DNA of 9,532 nucleotides, from the NCBI GenBank assembly GCA_023435805.1, contig JAEZMC010000322.1:1-9532 (forward strand), in the 5' to 3' direction. Under the pieces are notes generated by a model. That model was not told the origin of the DNA. It worked only from the letters and a program-made list of their open reading frames with translations, and ran no database searches. The position numbers were made by a program, and so were the translations under genes. Each line of letters opens with the position of its first letter. The stretch's first letter is position 1. This DNA is from Bacillota bacterium. Lineage in GTDB: Bacteria > Bacillota > Clostridia > Acetivibrionales > DTU013. Positions 7,493 through 9,532 of this stretch are shown piece by piece.

Positions 7493-9058
7493 TCAGCCCA
7501 AAATGGCTTTCAGATCGGCATCTGCGGTAGTAGTCGGTCTCAGGCCGAACTTTTCCACAAGAACATTCAATACGTTGGCTGAGAAGAAGGCAGGGATTGT
7601 CGGTCCGACATATATATTTTTGATGCCAAGAGCCAACAGTGTAAGCAATATGCAGACAGCCTTCTGCTCGTACCATGACAGAACCAGCGTCAGCGGCAGC
7701 TCATTGACGCCGCAGTTGAAAGCGCTGGCAAGTGCGACGGCTACCTGTATGGCAGAGTAAGCGTCGTTGCACTGACCCATGTCCATGATCCTGGGCAGTC
7801 CTCCGATTTCTCCCAGATCCAGGTCGTTGAAGCGGAATTTACCGCAGGCGAGTGTCAGAATGACCGTATCCGCGGGAGTCTTTTCAACAAATTCCGTATA
7901 GTAATTTCTGCCGGGCTTTGCGCCGTCACAGCCTCCCACCAGAAAGAAGTGCCTGATGGCGCCATCCTTTACAGCCTTGATTACTGTTTCGGCAGCTCCA
8001 AGCACGGTATTGCGGGCAAAGCCTGTTGTCAGAACGCTGCCGCCGTTAATGCCGGTAAAATGTCTGTCCTCCGGCCAGCCGCCAAGCTCCAGCGCCTTGT
8101 TGATGACCGGTGAAAAATCCTTTTTCCCATTATTGTCGTGAATGTGTACCAGCCCCGGATATGCAACGACAGCGGTTGTAAACACCCTGTCCGAATAGGA
8201 GGCTTTCGGCGGCATCAGGCAGTTGGTGGTAAAAAGGAATGCACCCGGAACGTTGCTGAATTCTTTTTGCTGATTCTGCCATGCCGTACCGAAGTTACCC
8301 TTCAGGTGGCCATATTTCTTTAATTCAGGATACCCGTGTGCAGGCAGCATTTCGCCATGAGTGTATATGTTAATACCCTTACCCTCCGTTTGCTCGAGCA
8401 GCTGCTTCAGGTCATGGAGATCGTGTCCGCTGACAACAATGAAGGGACCTTTTACAACGTCGGTGGAGACCTTCACGGGCACGGGATGGCCGTAAGCGCC
8501 GGTATTGGCTTCGTCCAGAAGCGCCATGCACTTCAGGTTGACCTGTCCGAATTCCATCAGCAAGCTCAGCCATTCGTCCACCGAATGTTCTTCACCAAGC
8601 GCCTTCATTCCCTTATAGAACCAGGACGTTACTTCAGGATCCTCTTTACCCAGAACATATGCGTGCCAGGCGTAGGCCGCCATTCCGCGCAGCCCCAGCA
8701 GCAGTGTGGAACGCAGTGAAACGATATCACTGTCTCCTGTCCAGAGTGTCTCGACAGCCAGGTCATCCGCTCCGCCGAGTCTGGCCTTTTCTGCTGCGAC
8801 CGACTGCATCAGCTCTTTTAAACGGTCAATGTCAAAATTGACGTTTGTAATGGTGGTAAAAAGGCCCTGCAGCATCAATTCAGCAGCCAGTTTTCCAGGC
8901 TTGCCCGATTTTTCCGCCGTTCTTGCCAGTCCAACCAGTGCGCAGGTCAACTCGTCCTGCCCATTGGAAACGACAGCACTCTTTCCGCATGCCCCCATTG
9001 CAGTGCAGCCCTTGCCTCCTACGGTTTGTTCGCACTGAAAACAAAACATTTCACTCAT
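7493..9058 (-). CDS. hcp: Hybrid-cluster protein (hydroxylamine reductase / NO-protection enzyme)
   Basis: A complete 521-residue hybrid-cluster (prismane) protein. These cytoplasmic iron-sulfur enzymes reduce hydroxylamine to ammonia in vitro and are linked to nitric-oxide reduction and protein S-nitrosylation in vivo. The N-terminal cysteines are Cys6, Cys9, Cys18 and Cys24 (CX2CX8CX5C), the class I spacing that holds a 4Fe-4S cluster. All hybrid-cluster ligands known from Desulfovibrio appear: His212 (SGHDL), Glu236 (THGEMLPA), Cys280 (TTNC), the persulfide Cys377 (GGCDG), Cys405 (LACGKFR), Cys430 (GQCND), Glu464 and Lys466 (WYEQKA). It is slightly shorter than the roughly 550-residue Desulfovibrio protein, the difference lying around residues 90-110. 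The start at 9058 follows AGGAGG at a 10-base gap and keeps the cysteine motif intact. No reductase partner gene (hcr-like) adjoins it on the 3' side. Regulation by the divergent Crp/Fnr-type gene is likely. Confidence 0.97.
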   Translation of the reverse strand: MSEMFCFQCEQTVGGKGCTAMGACGKSAVVSNGQDELTCALVGLARTAEKSGKPGKLAAELMLQGLFTTITNVNFDIDRLKELMQSVAAEKARLGGADDLAVETLWTGDSDIVSLRSTLLLGLRGMAAYAWHAYVLGKEDPEVTSWFYKGMKALGEEHSVDEWLSLLMEFGQVNLKCMALLDEANTGAYGHPVPVKVSTDVVKGPFIVVSGHDLHDLKQLLEQTEGKGINIYTHGEMLPAHGYPELKKYGHLKGNFGTAWQNQQKEFSNVPGAFLFTTNCLMPPKASYSDRVFTTAVVAYPGLVHIHDNNGKKDFSPVINKALELGGWPEDRHFTGINGGSVLTTGFARNTVLGAAETVIKAVKDGAIRHFFLVGGCDGAKPGRNYYTEFVEKTPADTVILTLACGKFRFNDLDLGEIGGLPRIMDMGQCNDAYSAIQVAVALASAFNCGVNELPLTLVLSWYEQKAVCILLTLLALGIKNIYVGPTIPAFFSANVLNVLVEKFGLRPTTTADADLKAILG

Positions 9059-9104
9059 ATACCGAATGCCTCCTATTTATTTTTTACTGGGAATTTGAAA
9101 TATA

Positions 9105-9123
9105 ATTACCCAGTTACTGTTAC
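9105..9123. repeat. Tandem RTTAC half-sites between hcp and the regulator gene
   Basis: ATTAC (9105-9109), GTTAC (9113-9117) and GTTAC (9119-9123) stand in direct orientation. They match the half-site of the palindrome at 9163-9176. The last copy overlaps the predicted -35 of the regulator gene, and the group lies just downstream of the predicted hcp start, so protein binding here could repress either gene. Direct rather than inverted arrangement weakens the case. Confidence 0.35.
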
Positions 9124-9147
9124 ATGACACGCATATTATAGTATAAT
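9119..9147 (+). promoter_or_regulatory. Probable promoter of the Crp/Fnr-family regulator
   Basis: GTTACA (9119-9124) is followed after 17 bases by a perfect TATAAT (9142-9147). Transcription would begin near 9154, giving a leader of about 45 bases. The -10 is back to back with the hcp -10. The palindrome at 9163-9176 falls just downstream of the start, where binding would block this promoter. Confidence 0.5.
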
Positions 9148-9163
9148 GTACATACAAAATCTG
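9135..9163 (-). promoter_or_regulatory. Probable hcp promoter, strong -10 with weak -35
   Basis: On the minus strand a perfect TATAAT sits at 9140-9135. Seventeen bases upstream is CAGATT (9163-9158), a poor -35, as expected for a promoter needing an activator. The expected start is near 9128, about 70 bases ahead of the hcp ATG. The box forms one palindrome, ATTATA-G-TATAAT (9135-9147), with the opposing promoter's -10. Confidence 0.5.
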
Positions 9164-9176
9164 TAGCCATGGTTAC
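9163..9176. promoter_or_regulatory. Candidate Crp/Fnr-type operator GTAGCCATGGTTAC
   Basis: This 14-base sequence is a palindrome with six of seven pairs matching; a perfect version would read GTAACCATGGTTAC. Its centre at 9169.5 is about 41.5 bases upstream of the predicted hcp start, where Crp/Fnr proteins activate class II promoters. It is also just downstream of the predicted start of the regulator gene, which suits self-repression. It does not match the E. coli FNR or CRP consensus, so the assignment rests on symmetry and position. Confidence 0.5.
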
Positions 9177-9198
9177 GAAAACAGGAAAGGTGATCCAA

Positions 9199-9532
9199 AT
9201 GAATCAAAAGATGACCAGTGCCGCCGCAAGCTGTCCGCTGTTTGAAAAGCTGCTGCCTGAAGAACTGTCGGCTCTGTTGGAATGTCTCAATCCAAGGCTC
9301 CGGGAGATGAATAAAAACGACATTGTCAATATCGCTGGCGAACCGTTCGACGGGATCGGCATTGTGCTGTCCGGACAAGCGGCGGTGGTGAAGGAAAGTG
9401 CAGATGGCAACAGGGTAATATTGGCCATGCTGAAACCCGGAGAGCTTTTTGGAGAAATGGCTGCATTTTCGGGCAGCGATAAATGGCCTGCAACAGTGGT
9501 GGCTCAGACATCATGTACCGTCATGTACATAC
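9199..9532 (+). CDS. Crp/Fnr-family transcription regulator (3' end cut by window edge)
   Basis: The first 111 residues of a Crp/Fnr-family regulator, about half of the usual 220-230. The start at 9199 is preceded by AAAGGTGATC at good spacing. The visible part is the cyclic-nucleotide-binding-type beta-barrel: CPLFEKLLPEEL (12-23), IVNIAGEPFDGIGIVLSG (42-59) and PGELFGEMAAFSG (80-92). The position where Crp binds cAMP through Arg-Ser/Thr is replaced by Trp-Pro-Ala-Thr (WPAT), so cAMP is unlikely to be the signal. Cysteines are at 12, 29 and 106, not the N-terminal cluster arrangement of Fnr, so an Fnr-like 4Fe-4S cluster is not evident. The DNA-binding helix-turn-helix lies outside the window. 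Being divergent from hcp suggests it is an HcpR-like regulator of hcp responding to nitric oxide or related stress. That role is inferred from family knowledge and context. Confidence 0.88.
   Translation, partial: MNQKMTSAAASCPLFEKLLPEELSALLECLNPRLREMNKNDIVNIAGEPFDGIGIVLSGQAAVVKESADGNRVILAMLKPGELFGEMAAFSGSDKWPATVVAQTSCTVMYI

Overview
This window looks like chromosomal DNA from an anaerobic, probably spore-forming member of the Clostridia (Firmicutes). Three things point there: a YesM/YesN-type two-component system next to a sugar-binding lipoprotein, a Bacillus/Clostridium-type topoisomerase III, and a hybrid-cluster protein gene divergent from a Crp/Fnr-family regulator. Ribosome binding sites are strong and purine-rich (AGGAGG, AGGGG). 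Base composition is roughly balanced by eye. No rRNA, tRNA, CRISPR array, insertion sequence or integrase was seen. The genus cannot be fixed from the sequence alone.

Left third (1-4357, minus strand): a tightly packed operon transcribed right to left. It encodes an AraC-type response regulator, a membrane histidine kinase and a sugar-binding lipoprotein cut off by the left edge. Regulator and kinase overlap by 4 bases, kinase and lipoprotein by 17, so the three are probably co-translated. A plausible sigma-A promoter lies at 4507-4535. The lipoprotein either feeds an ABC sugar transporter beyond the left edge or presents sugar to the kinase.

Middle (4587-6779, minus strand): topB, a complete DNA topoisomerase III with Toprim motifs, active-site tyrosine and two C-terminal zinc ribbons. 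It has its own probable promoter. No convincing terminator separates it from the sensor operon.

6780-7361: a small gene for a 78-residue Gly/Phe/His-rich protein containing 14 histidines. Upstream is a sequence fitting the sigma-K (late mother-cell) consensus, and a strong hairpin follows the gene. A spore-coat or metal-binding role is possible but inferred.

Right third (7310-9532): hcp, a complete class-I-type hybrid-cluster protein (minus strand) with all expected cluster ligands and a strong rho-independent terminator. It is divergent from a Crp/Fnr-family regulator (plus strand, cut by the right edge). The two predicted -10 boxes are back to back in one palindrome. A near-perfect 14-base palindrome is centred at about -41.5 of the predicted hcp start, a class II activator position. 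The likely reading is that the regulator activates hcp under nitrosative stress and may repress itself.

The most interesting points are the translationally coupled sensor/binding-protein trio, the His-rich small protein with its sporulation-type promoter, and the architecture of the hcp/regulator intergenic region. No clearly novel multi-gene system was identified.
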